Origin: DATLHO01 sp035539855
GTDB taxonomy: Bacteria > Bacteroidota > Ignavibacteria > OLB7
Direction: 5' to 3'
Assembly (NCBI GenBank): GCA_035539855.1
Contig: DATLHO010000017.1
Location: 1-64,000, forward strand
Length of the DNA stretch: 64,000 bases
Numbering within the stretch: the first letter of the stretch is position 1; each line of letters opens with the position of its first letter. Below, piece after piece: positions 17,647 through 25,644 of the stretch. The notes beneath the pieces were generated by a model. It did not search any database. It had not been told where the DNA came from and was given only the letters and a program-made list of their open reading frames with translations. Made by a program: the position numbers and the translations under genes.

Positions 17647-20600
17647 ATGCGCACCGTACGTCCGCTCCTCCTGCTCCTGATTCTCGCGACGACCATGCCC
17701 GCGCTCGCCCAGCGCCTGACGATCGCGCGACTCGACACGTCGAAGTATCCCACGATCACCGCGCTCGTCTATCCGCTCGACCGCGACGGCAGGCTCATCG
17801 AGGGACTCGACGAGGGAGACTTCCGCGTGCTCGAGAACGGCTCGCGTCGCGAGATCATTTCGATGCGCTGCTCGCCGCCACCGGCCGAGCAACCGCTGAG
17901 CTCGGTGCTCGCGATCGACGTCTCCGGCTCGATGGCCCACGGCGGTCGCGGCGGCGCACCGAACATGGAGCTCGCGCGCGCGGCCGCGGGCGCATGGATC
18001 GACGGACTGCCCGAGGGATCGGAGTCGGCGCTGACGATCTTCGATCACGGCAGCATGATCGTCCAGGACTTCACGAGCGATCGCGACATGCTCCGCGCCG
18101 GCGTGCTCGCGCTGACGCCCAACGGCGGCACCAACTACGACGCCGGCCTGCTGAAGCCTCCGTCGGGCGCGCTCGCGATCGCTGCGAAGGGCGCCAGTCG
18201 AAAGGTCGTGATCTTCCTCACCGACGGACGCGGTCGCGGCAGCGAGCGCGAGATCGTCGACGAGGCGCAGCGCATCGGCGCGACGATCTTCTGCGTGACG
18301 CTCGGAATGCCCGCGCCCGAGGTGCTCGTCAACATCGCGCGGCGCACCGGCGGCGAGGCCTACGAGAACGTGAGCTCGCTCGAGGAGGCGCGCGCGGTCT
18401 ATCGTGCGATCCTCTTTCGAGCAAGCGGCGGCGATCCGTGCGAGATCACGTGGCGCAGCCTTCCGGCCTGCACCGTCGAGCGCGAGCTCTCGATAGAGAT
18501 ACCGTCGAGCGGCTTGAGCGCGACCGACGAGTACGAGGCGCCCGCGAGCTCGGTCGCGCGGCTCGACATCGAGCCGCCGGCGGTGAGCTTCGGCATGATG
18601 ACCGCGGGATCGTCGCGCGAGATGACGGTGACGTTGACCGCGGTCAACCGCGACGTCACCGTCTCGAGCATCGCGCCGCTCGGTGCGACCGGCGGCTTCT
18701 CGCTCGTCGGAGCGTCGGCGCCGTTCACGCTGCGCAGCGGCGAGCGCCGCGCGCTGACGGTGCGCTTCGACGCGCCCGACTCGCTGTACCACTTCGCACG
18801 CTGGCGCATCGACAACGACGCGTGCTTCGGCGGATCGCTCTTCGCCTCCGCCGGCATCGGTAATCCTCCGGCGCCGTCGATCCGCGTCGTGCATCCCAAC
18901 GGCGGCGAGCGACTGCACGCCGGTGAGATCGCGGAGATCCTCTGGGACGGCGTGCGTCCGAGCGACACGGTGCGCATCGACTACAGCACCGACGCGGGCA
19001 CGACGTGGCGTCCGGTCGCGTCGCGCGCGGGCGGACTCGCGCATCGCTGGCGCGTGCCGGCGACGCCGAGCGAGCGCTGCCTGATGCGCATCGCCCAAGT
19101 GCCGCCCGGACCCTCGACGCGACGCGACGCTCTGCAGTACGTCGGACCCGGCGACTGGGTGATCGCGTCGGCGTTCAGTCCCGATGGCCGCCGCGTCGCC
19201 GCCGCGAGCTGGGACGGCACGGCGAGCATCTGGGACGTCGCGACCGGACGACGACTGCAGCGGCTCGTTGCCGGATCGAACCCGGCGAGCGGTGGCCGCG
19301 CGTCGCGCGTCTACCACGTCGAGTTCTCCGCCGACGGATCGCGCGTGCTCACCGCCGACGAAGGCAGCGCGGTGCGCGTGTGGGACGTCGCCAGCGGCCG
19401 GCCCGTCAGGACCTTCGACGCGAGCCGCGTCTACAACAAGCCGAACTCCGACAAGGCGGGGGAGGGCGATGTCACTCCCGAGCGCGTTCTCTCACCCGAC
19501 GGACGGCGTGTCGCGCTGATGTTCAACTACGGTCGCGTGCAGTATGCAAGTCCGGCGGTGTTCGACGTCGACAGCGGGCGGCTGCTCTTCGAGATCCCGC
19601 AGCCCGCGGGCGTGCACTACCGCGACGTGACGTGGAGTCCCGACGGCGCGACGATCGCGGTCAGCGGCAGCGACAGCACCGTGACGATCCGGCGCGTTCC
19701 CACGGGCGAGGTCGTGCGCACGATCGCGGTCGGAGGCGAGGCCGAGGGAGCGACGTGGTCGCCCGACGGATCGCTGATCGCGACGCTCTCGCGCGAGGAT
19801 CGCGGCATGGCCGACGTCTGGAACGTGCGCACGGGCGAGAAGGTCGTCGAGGTTCCGTTCGCATCGCACGGCCACCCGCGCGCGCTCTTCCATCCCGACG
19901 GATCTCGCCTGCTCGTCTGGGGCTACACCTCGACGCCGGGACCGCGGCTCGTCGATCTCTCGGGCGCCGTCGTGCAGGAGTACGATCAGGACGGCGAGGG
20001 CTCCGTCGGCTACGCGACGTTCACTGCCGACGGGCGCTATGTCGCGACATCCAACGGATACACCATCAAGGTCTACGACACCGAGCAGGGGACGATCCTC
20101 AACGAGATCGAGATCGACGCGCAGGCATCGCACGCGGCGTTCTCGCCCGACGGCACGCGCATCGCCGGCGCGCTCGGCGACACGCTCGGCATCTGGCCGT
20201 CGAACCGCATGGGACTGCAGCAGGATGTCTCCGACTCGCTCTGGGCGATCGTCGTCGAGACGAAGCCCGTGGCGATCGACGTGGACTTCGGGCGCCGCGC
20301 GGTCGGCGTGCCGGCGGACTCGGTCGTCGAGATGTACATCCGCAACGACGGCACGCGCGCGATGACCGTCGAGTCGATCCGCTTCGGCGGCGCCTCGGCG
20401 CGCGAGTACTCGCTCGTCAGCGGAATCCCTCCGTTCGCGGTCGGACCCGGCGAGGCACGCGCGGTCGAGTTCGAGTTCACGCCGGCGCGCGTTGGTCCGC
20501 GTCGTGCCTCGGTCGTCATCGAGGCCGGCGGCACAACGCTCGAGAAGGTCATCAGGGGCGAGGGCGTCGAGCCGCAACTGCGACTCGGGCTCTCCGAGGT

Positions 20601-21582
20601 GGATTTCGATTCGGTGGAAGTGGGCGACCGCCGCGACTCGCTCGTGACGGTGGCGATCGAGAACACGGGGGAAGTACCGGTCGACGTGACGCGCGCCGTG
20701 ATCGCAGGACCCGACTCGACGCAGTTCGAGATCGTCGACGGCGGCGGACCGTTCACGATCGCGCCGGGAGCATCGCATCCGATGACGCTCCGCTTCTCGC
20801 CGAACGAGCCCGGTCGCACCGCGACGCTGCTGCGCTTCGAGCACGCCGCGATCGGCGCCGATCGCGGCGCGTATCTGTATGGCGAAGGCATCGGCCCCGA
20901 GCGCTATCCCGACCCGACGACCTTCCGGACGATCGTCACACCGAACGCGATCATCCCGAAGCGAGGACGCGTCGTCGCCGCGAGCTACGACGTGTTCGGG
21001 CTGATGGCGGGCTACGTGCCGATCGACAACGTGATGGTGATGGCCGGCGGCGCCGTGCCGCTGCCCGACGACTGGGGCGGCGTCAACGGCACGATGTACG
21101 CGGCATACGGCCTCGGCCTCAAGGCGGGCGTCGAGCTCATGCCGCGGCTGAACGTCGCCGGCGGTCTGATCTGGGGACGCAGCACCTACGACAACGACGC
21201 GACGGCCGACTCGACCGAGTCGGTGATCACGACGCTCGCGCCGTTCGCCGCGATCAGCTACGGCGACGACGACAGCCGCATCTCCGCGAGCGCTGGCTAC
21301 GCGATGAAGACGCACGAGATCATCGTCGCCGGCGAGATCGAGCGCAACGCGATGGTGCTCAGCCTCGGCGGCGACTACCGCATCGCCGATCGCTGGAAAG
21401 TCTGTGCGGAAGTAATGACGATGGAATCGCTCGGCCACGTGCCGATCGCCGTGACCGCGCGCTGGTTCGGCCGCACCTGGGCCCTCGACGCGGGCCTCGC
21501 ATACGTGGGGATCACGACCGGCGACGCCGAAGCGGCGGAGACGCCGGTGCTGCCGATGGTGTCGTGGGTGATGGTGTTTTGA
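17647..21582 (+). CDS. vWA - WD40 - ASH-repeat protein with probable C-terminal outer-membrane barrel
   Basis: 1311 residues from ATG 17647 (signal peptide MRTVRPLLLLLILATTMPAL then AQ). In order: a von Willebrand factor A domain (about 75-250) with MIDAS motif DVSGSMA and DGRGRG; an ASH/choice-of-anchor-like beta domain (about 290-410); a Kre9-like VHPNGGERLHAGE module (about 420-500); a WD40 propeller (about 505-865) with repeated SPDGxxxxxxSxDGTxxIWDVATG units; two more ASH modules (about 880-1090, FTPARVGPRRASVVIEAGG, LRFSPNEPGRTATLL); and a final roughly 210-residue region of alternating Gly/aromatic strands that ends in Phe (VSWVMVF), typical of an outer-membrane barrel. It has no type IX sorting tail. 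Likely an outer-membrane-anchored adhesion or sensing protein; function unassigned. Confidence 0.8.
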   Translation: MRTVRPLLLLLILATTMPALAQRLTIARLDTSKYPTITALVYPLDRDGRLIEGLDEGDFRVLENGSRREIISMRCSPPPAEQPLSSVLAIDVSGSMAHGGRGGAPNMELARAAAGAWIDGLPEGSESALTIFDHGSMIVQDFTSDRDMLRAGVLALTPNGGTNYDAGLLKPPSGALAIAAKGASRKVVIFLTDGRGRGSEREIVDEAQRIGATIFCVTLGMPAPEVLVNIARRTGGEAYENVSSLEEARAVYRAILFRASGGDPCEITWRSLPACTVERELSIEIPSSGLSATDEYEAPASSVARLDIEPPAVSFGMMTAGSSREMTVTLTAVNRDVTVSSIAPLGATGGFSLVGASAPFTLRSGERRALTVRFDAPDSLYHFARWRIDNDACFGGSLFASAGIGNPPAPSIRVVHPNGGERLHAGEIAEILWDGVRPSDTVRIDYSTDAGTTWRPVASRAGGLAHRWRVPATPSERCLMRIAQVPPGPSTRRDALQYVGPGDWVIASAFSPDGRRVAAASWDGTASIWDVATGRRLQRLVAGSNPASGGRASRVYHVEFSADGSRVLTADEGSAVRVWDVASGRPVRTFDASRVYNKPNSDKAGEGDVTPERVLSPDGRRVALMFNYGRVQYASPAVFDVDSGRLLFEIPQPAGVHYRDVTWSPDGATIAVSGSDSTVTIRRVPTGEVVRTIAVGGEAEGATWSPDGSLIATLSREDRGMADVWNVRTGEKVVEVPFASHGHPRALFHPDGSRLLVWGYTSTPGPRLVDLSGAVVQEYDQDGEGSVGYATFTADGRYVATSNGYTIKVYDTEQGTILNEIEIDAQASHAAFSPDGTRIAGALGDTLGIWPSNRMGLQQDVSDSLWAIVVETKPVAIDVDFGRRAVGVPADSVVEMYIRNDGTRAMTVESIRFGGASAREYSLVSGIPPFAVGPGEARAVEFEFTPARVGPRRASVVIEAGGTTLEKVIRGEGVEPQLRLGLSEVDFDSVEVGDRRDSLVTVAIENTGEVPVDVTRAVIAGPDSTQFEIVDGGGPFTIAPGASHPMTLRFSPNEPGRTATLLRFEHAAIGADRGAYLYGEGIGPERYPDPTTFRTIVTPNAIIPKRGRVVAASYDVFGLMAGYVPIDNVMVMAGGAVPLPDDWGGVNGTMYAAYGLGLKAGVELMPRLNVAGGLIWGRSTYDNDATADSTESVITTLAPFAAISYGDDDSRISASAGYAMKTHEIIVAGEIERNAMVLSLGGDYRIADRWKVCAEVMTMESLGHVPIAVTARWFGRTWALDAGLAYVGITTGDAEAAETPVLPMVSWVMVF

Positions 21583-21619
21583 GGGGAGGGCTCATCTTCC
21601 CACCCCAGTGAGCGCGCCC

Positions 21620-21797
21620 CTGTCATCCCCAGAGGGGATCTTTCTTTGGGTGCGCCTCGCCGCATGTGGCGATAGGGCCACTGCGAATTCTTCTTTCGCG
21701 GCAGCCGCATGCGGCCGCATGCCGCTGCCCTCGCACAACCACACCGACCCACATGCGGTAGTCGCCTCGAAAGAAAGTTCCCCTTCGGGGATGACAG
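21620..21797. repeat. Palindromic intergenic repeat, unit 1
   Basis: A 178-bp element bounded by CTGTCATCCCC at the left and its inverse GGGGATGACAG at the right. Inverted pairs continue inward: GGATCTTTCTTT with AAAGAAAGTTCC, CCGCATGTGG with CCACATGCGG-type sequence, and a central palindrome around GCCGCATGCGGC. The whole unit is thus an imperfect inverted repeat able to fold into one long hairpin. It holds no credible gene. It is the first of three units; see 21876 and 22124. Confidence 0.85.
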
Positions 21798-21813
21798 AGA
21801 CGCGCTGTACAGG

Positions 21814-21856
21814 GTCGAGGCGACGAAGCGCGCATAGCGCGCATCGTCGCCTCGAC
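21814..21856. repeat. 43-bp palindrome between repeat units 1 and 2
   Basis: GTCGAGGCGACGA (21814-21826) and its perfect complement (21844-21856) flank a GCGCGC...GCGCGC core, so almost the whole 43 bp is palindromic. The same palindrome recurs at 22061-22103. Confidence 0.8.
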
Positions 21857-21875
21857 ATCCCGGAAGCTCCCGCCT

Positions 21876-22044
21876 CTGTCATCCCCAACAGGGGATCTTT
21901 CTTTGGGTGCGCATCACCGTATGTGGCGATAGGGCCAATGCGAATTCTTCTTTCGCGGCAGCCGCATGCGGCTGCCCTCGCACTACCACACCGACCCACA
22001 TGCGGCAGTCGCATCGAAAGAAAGTTCCCCTTCGGGGATGACAG
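21876..22044. repeat. Palindromic intergenic repeat, unit 2
   Basis: A 169-bp copy of unit 1, with the same CTGTCATCCCC / GGGGATGACAG ends, the TTTCTTTGGG left arm, the GCGAATTCTTCTTTCGCGGCA internal stretch and the right arm with AAAGAAAGTTCCCCTTCGGG. It lacks one of the central GCGGCCGCATGCC blocks found in unit 1. It starts 256 bp after unit 1. Confidence 0.85.
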
Positions 22045-22060
22045 AGAGGCGCTGTTCAAA

Positions 22061-22103
22061 GTCGAGGCGACGAAGCGCGCCACGCGCGCATCGTCGCCTC
22101 GAC
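22061..22103. repeat. 43-bp palindrome between repeat units 2 and 3
   Basis: This copy has the same 13-bp arms as the palindrome at 21814-21856, GTCGAGGCGACGA and TCGTCGCCTCGAC. Its core differs slightly (GCGCGCCACGCGCGC). Confidence 0.8.
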
Positions 22104-22123
22104 ATCCCAGAAGCTCCCGCCCT

Positions 22124-22300
22124 TGTCATCCCCGGAGGGGATCTTTCTTAGGCTGCGCATCACCGCATGTGGCGAAAGGGCCACAGCGAATTCTTCTTTC
22201 GCGGCAGCCGCTTGCCGCCGCATGCAGCCGCCCTCGCACTACCACACCGACCCACAAGCGGCAGTCGCACAGTAAGAGAGTTCCCCTTCGGGGATGACAG
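22124..22300. repeat. Palindromic intergenic repeat, unit 3
   Basis: A 177-bp third copy starting 248 bp after unit 2. It keeps the TGTCATCCCC / GGGGATGACAG ends but has accumulated changes in both arms (TTTCTTAGGC, CAGTAAGAGAG), so it is the most diverged copy. Nothing else is recognised between 21583 and 22328. Confidence 0.8.
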
Positions 22301-22328
22301 AGACGCCGCGTGGTTGAGGGGTGAAAAA

Positions 22329-22766
22329 CTACCCGACCCCATCCGTCGCCTGACCATTCCTCGCCTCGTCCTCGAGCACCGCGAATATCTCCGCGATGTT
22401 CGCGCGCAGCTCGTCGAGCTCGCGCTCGCTCCATTGCCGGTAGCCTTCGATGCCGCGATGGATGATCGCGTTCGAGGTCGGACGACTCTCGCCGCTGATC
22501 GCGTCGATGAGTGCTTCGGAGAAGGTCACCGCCTGATCCGCGTTGTAGCCGAACGAATCCTCGAGCGCCCCAACGACGAGCGCGTGCACCTGCGCGGGCT
22601 CGAGTCCCTGCCCCATGCCGGCGGCGAAGACCATCCCGAACGCGAACGTCGAGAGCACCTGCCGCCGCAGCTCCGTCGTCTCCTCGGGCTCGCCGATGGC
22701 GCCGAGAACGTCGGAGATCATCTGTCGGATCTGCAGGCGAAGGGTAGCGAGTGCTGGGTCGGTCAT
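22329..22766 (-). CDS. Hypothetical all-helical cytoplasmic protein
   Basis: 145 residues from ATG 22766; a frame to 22829 would overlap the upstream pncB stop. The sequence is rich in Leu, Ala and Glu and is predicted almost entirely helical, with a conserved-looking FAFGMVFAAGMGQGL stretch at about residues 42-56 and AFTFSEALIDAI-type helices after it. No signal peptide and no transmembrane segment are seen. It resembles in style the small alpha-helical proteins annotated as Imm48-like, but I cannot confirm that. It follows pncB by 55 nt on the same strand, so it may be the third gene of the pncA-pncB operon. Function unknown. Confidence 0.65.
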   Translation of the reverse strand: MTDPALATLRLQIRQMISDVLGAIGEPEETTELRRQVLSTFAFGMVFAAGMGQGLEPAQVHALVVGALEDSFGYNADQAVTFSEALIDAISGESRPTSNAIIHRGIEGYRQWSERELDELRANIAEIFAVLEDEARNGQATDGVG

Positions 22767-22821
22767 GGGTGTCGCGAGAGGCTTCGAAGGATGTGTTGCT
22801 CGGAAGGTACGATCCGACGGT

Positions 22822-24276
22822 CTACCCACCCAGCTTCCCCGCCAGCTCCTCCGGAACCGTCACCAGCGCACGCCAGTCATTGGGCTCGGCACGCATCCGC
22901 GCGATGAGCTCCTCGCGCAACGCGTGCAGGCGCGGGCTGATCGTGACCGGATATCGCTCGATGTCCGCGAAGCGCACACGCTGCGCCTCGACGAACGCTT
23001 TGAGCTTCGTGATGGGAGGGATCGGCTCGTAGAATCCCTTCGTCCAGAAGGGGACCAGCAGCGGCTCGATCGTCGTCGCGCCGTCGATCGCGATGTCCTC
23101 ACCGTCGAGGCCGATGACGTCGCCGATGTAGTGACCGGCGTCGTCGGCGCCGCGATAGACCTGCAGGCGGCCGGGCAGCGTCGACTTCTCGACGGTGCTC
23201 GAGAGCTTCATCGTCGGTCGACCGCCGATGAGGCATTCCTTGAAGATCACTCCCGCGACCGACGAGATCTCGCTGATGAGCTTCGTGCCGATGCCGAATC
23301 CCTCAGCCTCGGGGAAGCGCTCGACCGCGTCGCGAACGCGCTCGGCATCGAGGTCGCCGGTGAGGATCGGCATCAGGCCGAGCAGTCCGTTGGCCTCGAA
23401 GAAACGATGGCACCAGGCTCCGACCGCGGCCAGGTCGCCGCTGTCGACGCGGTATCCCTTGAATGCCGCGCGGCGCGCCGGACTCGATGTCGCCGCGAGC
23501 ACCGCGTGGACCGCGCCCTGGTAGACGTCGATCGTGTCGAGGAGGATGACGGTGCCGTTGGGGTTCGCGTCGAGCCAGCGCTCGAACGCGACCTGTTCGA
23601 AATGCTTCGCGCTGCCCGTGCGCTCGTCGATCTCCGGCTCGTCGATGTAGCGCACGTACGACTGCTGCCAGTAATGCGCCTCGGTTCCGACCGCCGGGAT
23701 GTCGAGCCTGTGCGCGGCCTCGACGTTCGAGGTGTCGTTGAAGCCGCCGATGTACGCCGCGGTTGCCACGTCGATCGAGCGCTCGACGTCGCCGTTGCGA
23801 CGCAGCGAGAAGTCGCTCAGCCATCGCTCGCCCGCTGCCATGCGGATGCGCATCGCGTTGGCGGCCACCGTCATCGGCAGGTCGAACGCGTGCTCGAACT
23901 TGATCTCCTGCGCCTGCGTGACGCCGAACGCGCCCGTGATGTCGGCGAAGGGCTCCCCCGCGAACACGATCGTGCCCGGTCGCACGGCGCGCACGGCCCC
24001 GGCGTAGTGCATCTCCTCGATCGCAGCGGCGAAGAGCTCCAGACCACCGCGGTCCTGCTCGAGAAATCGAAGGCGGGGTCGGTCGAGATGGCTGTCGGTG
24101 AGCATCCGCACGAGGCGCTCGTGGCCGAGGCACGGAGCGAACCGGAGCTTGCGCTGCGTGACGTAGAAGGTCGCCTCGACGTCGCTGAGACTCTCGCCGT
24201 GCAGGTGGGTCTCGGGCTTGTACGACGCGTTGCCCATCACCGCGTGGTAGCGATCGAAGTTCAGCGCCGCCATCAC
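22822..24276 (-). CDS. pncB: Nicotinate phosphoribosyltransferase
   Basis: 484 residues. It converts nicotinate and PRPP to nicotinate mononucleotide in the Preiss-Handler NAD salvage route, in the cytoplasm. Family marks are VPAVGTEAH (His201 lies in the GTxAH motif that carries the phosphorylated histidine in characterised enzymes), GGFNDTSNVEAA before it, ILLDTIDVYQG, the PRPP-side YRVDSGDLAAVGAW, and GIGTKLISE. The N-terminus (MMAALNFDRYHAVMGNASYK) lacks the common TDLYxLTM opening, so this is a divergent branch. The start overlaps the pncA stop by 4 nt, indicating translational coupling. Confidence 0.9.
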   Translation of the reverse strand: MMAALNFDRYHAVMGNASYKPETHLHGESLSDVEATFYVTQRKLRFAPCLGHERLVRMLTDSHLDRPRLRFLEQDRGGLELFAAAIEEMHYAGAVRAVRPGTIVFAGEPFADITGAFGVTQAQEIKFEHAFDLPMTVAANAMRIRMAAGERWLSDFSLRRNGDVERSIDVATAAYIGGFNDTSNVEAAHRLDIPAVGTEAHYWQQSYVRYIDEPEIDERTGSAKHFEQVAFERWLDANPNGTVILLDTIDVYQGAVHAVLAATSSPARRAAFKGYRVDSGDLAAVGAWCHRFFEANGLLGLMPILTGDLDAERVRDAVERFPEAEGFGIGTKLISEISSVAGVIFKECLIGGRPTMKLSSTVEKSTLPGRLQVYRGADDAGHYIGDVIGLDGEDIAIDGATTIEPLLVPFWTKGFYEPIPPITKLKAFVEAQRVRFADIERYPVTISPRLHALREELIARMRAEPNDWRALVTVPEELAGKLGG

Positions 24277-24836
24277 ACGACCTCCGCGCCGCGCTCACGC
24301 ATCTCGGCGATCGCGCGTTCGTCGTCGCCGGGCTCGAGGTTGACGCCCCGCATCGCCTCGGCGATCGCCCGCACGCGGAAGCCCGCGGCCAGCGCGTCGA
24401 GCACCGTGTTCTTGACGCAGTAATCCGTGGCGAGCCCGCCGACCCACACCTCCTCGACGCCGCGCTCGCGCAGCAGCGATGCCAGGTCGGTGCCGTCGAA
24501 GGCGGAGTACGAGTCCTCGTCGCCGGTGCCCTTCGACACGACGACGATGCGAGGATCGTCCAGCAGGGCGCGATGGAACGCGGCCCCGTCGGTGCCCTGC
24601 ACGCAGTGCACCGGCCAGACGCCGCCGAAGTCCTTGAAGTGCGGGGTCGTCGCCGGATGCCAGTCGCGGCTCTTGACGACGAGCTCGCCGCGCTCGAGGA
24701 ACTCGGCGATCAGCGCGTTGAGCGGCTCGACGACCGCGTCGCCGCCCGGCACCGCGAGCGATCCGCCCGGACAGAAGTCGTTCTGCACGTCGACGACGAT
24801 GAGGGCGCGGATGGGATGCGGCTGTTGATCGTTCAT
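24273..24836 (-). CDS. pncA: Nicotinamidase
   Basis: 187 residues of the isochorismatase-like hydrolase family. The catalytic triad is visible as Asp16 (VVDVQNDF), Lys102 (VVSKGT) and Cys140 (ATDYCVKNT). The metal site is Asp58, His60 and His66 in SRDWHPATTPHF, and WPVHCVQGT supplies the usual fourth histidine (His77). It hydrolyses nicotinamide to nicotinate, which the downstream, overlapping pncB then uses. It is the first gene of the operon; only 49 bp separate its start from the divergent small gene at 24886, so both promoters must overlap there. Confidence 0.95.
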   Translation of the reverse strand: MNDQQPHPIRALIVVDVQNDFCPGGSLAVPGGDAVVEPLNALIAEFLERGELVVKSRDWHPATTPHFKDFGGVWPVHCVQGTDGAAFHRALLDDPRIVVVSKGTGDEDSYSAFDGTDLASLLRERGVEEVWVGGLATDYCVKNTVLDALAAGFRVRAIAEAMRGVNLEPGDDERAIAEMRERGAEVV

Positions 24837-24885
24837 TGCGGTGCTGCTATGTTCGGGACCCGTTCAACTCCACCGAGGTGTCCTG

Positions 24886-25083
24886 ATGACCGACGAGGCA
24901 ATCCCCCGCGAAGAGCTCGAGGCAATCTTCAAGGATCTGAAGAAGCGCTCCGAATGGAGCATCATGAAGATCTACGATGACGGCGGCGTCAAGCTCATCG
25001 ACGAGTTCGGCGTCTTCCGCGAGTTCGATCACTACGAGGAGTTCCTCGCCTACGTGCGCCGGCTCGACCGGCAGCGTCGCTAG
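24886..25083 (+). CDS. Small conserved-looking acidic protein, unknown function
   Basis: 65 residues starting at ATG 24886 (MTDEAIPREELEAIFKDLKK); an earlier in-frame ATG at 24841 adds residues that read as non-coding and would overlap the pncA promoter. It is highly charged, with a helix (EELEAIFKDLKKRS), a short strand pair (MKIYDDGGVKLIDEFGV) and a terminal helix (YEEFLAYVRRLDRQRR). There is no signal or membrane segment. Its stop codon overlaps that of the convergent GNAT gene by 4 bp (CTAG read in both directions). Codon use agrees with its neighbours, supporting a real gene. Confidence 0.6.
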   Translation: MTDEAIPREELEAIFKDLKKRSEWSIMKIYDDGGVKLIDEFGVFREFDHYEEFLAYVRRLDRQRR

Positions 25084-25595
25084 CTCGCTCCGTCGACGAG
25101 CGTCTTGCTCATGACCACGCTGCGGTAGTTGACGTCCTTCCACTGGACGCCGTCGACGAGGCGATAGCCGTGGCGCGCGTAGTACTCGATCAGGTGCGTC
25201 GCCGTCTCGGCCGTGTCGAGCGCGAGCTCGTCGAGTCCCACGGCGCGCGCGGCACGCTCGACGTGCTCGAGCAGCAGGTTGCCGATGCCGCCGCCCTGAT
25301 GCGCCGGCTCGACACCGAACTGCCCGAAGTACCCGACGCCGTCGCGTGCGTACCATGCAGGACCGTGCTCCAACGTGCGGCGGTACAGGCAGATCGTGCC
25401 GACGATGCGCCCGTCGAGCTCGGCGACGAAGCAGCGCCCGGACTCGACGCGCGAGCGTGTCTGCTCGACGGTCTGGTGCGTCGCGAAGAAGCGCAGGCCC
25501 ATCTCCGCGAGTCGAGCGTACGCGCGATGCAGCAGCTCGGTGAGATGCTCGAGCGAGTCGGTCTCGGCGATCGGTCTGATGATTGGGTCGCTCAC
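25080..25595 (-). CDS. GNAT family N-acetyltransferase
   Basis: 171 residues. The acetyl-CoA binding motif A is clear: YFGQFGVEPAHQGGGIGNLL (residues about 90-109, Q/RxxGxG/A as HQGGGIG), followed by ERAARAVGLDELALDTAE and the motif B end LIEYYARHGYRLV. The N-terminal part has the expected beta1-alpha pattern (IIRPIAETDSLEHLTELLH). It transfers an acetyl group to an amine; the acceptor cannot be deduced. It is convergent with the 65-residue gene and lies 49 nt downstream of yebC on the same strand. Confidence 0.88.
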   Translation of the reverse strand: MSDPIIRPIAETDSLEHLTELLHRAYARLAEMGLRFFATHQTVEQTRSRVESGRCFVAELDGRIVGTICLYRRTLEHGPAWYARDGVGYFGQFGVEPAHQGGGIGNLLLEHVERAARAVGLDELALDTAETATHLIEYYARHGYRLVDGVQWKDVNYRSVVMSKTLVDGAS

Positions 25596-25644
25596 CGCCG
25601 CGCGATCTGCGAAGAGTTGCGTGTGGATCAGGCCACGGCGTCGA

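Noticed and set aside
13458..21611. Long antisense and out-of-frame frames such as 13458-15173, 17569-19317, 19492-21438 and 19005-21611
   Set aside because: Low-complexity Arg-rich products overlapping genes with signal peptides and clear domains; no motif of their own.
21620..22300. Three-unit repeat considered as a CRISPR array
   Set aside because: Units are about 170-180 bp and themselves palindromic, the spacers are near-identical to each other, and no cas gene is near.
21620..22300. The same repeats considered as insertion sequences
   Set aside because: No transposase frame, no target-site duplication that I can show; at most a non-autonomous element.
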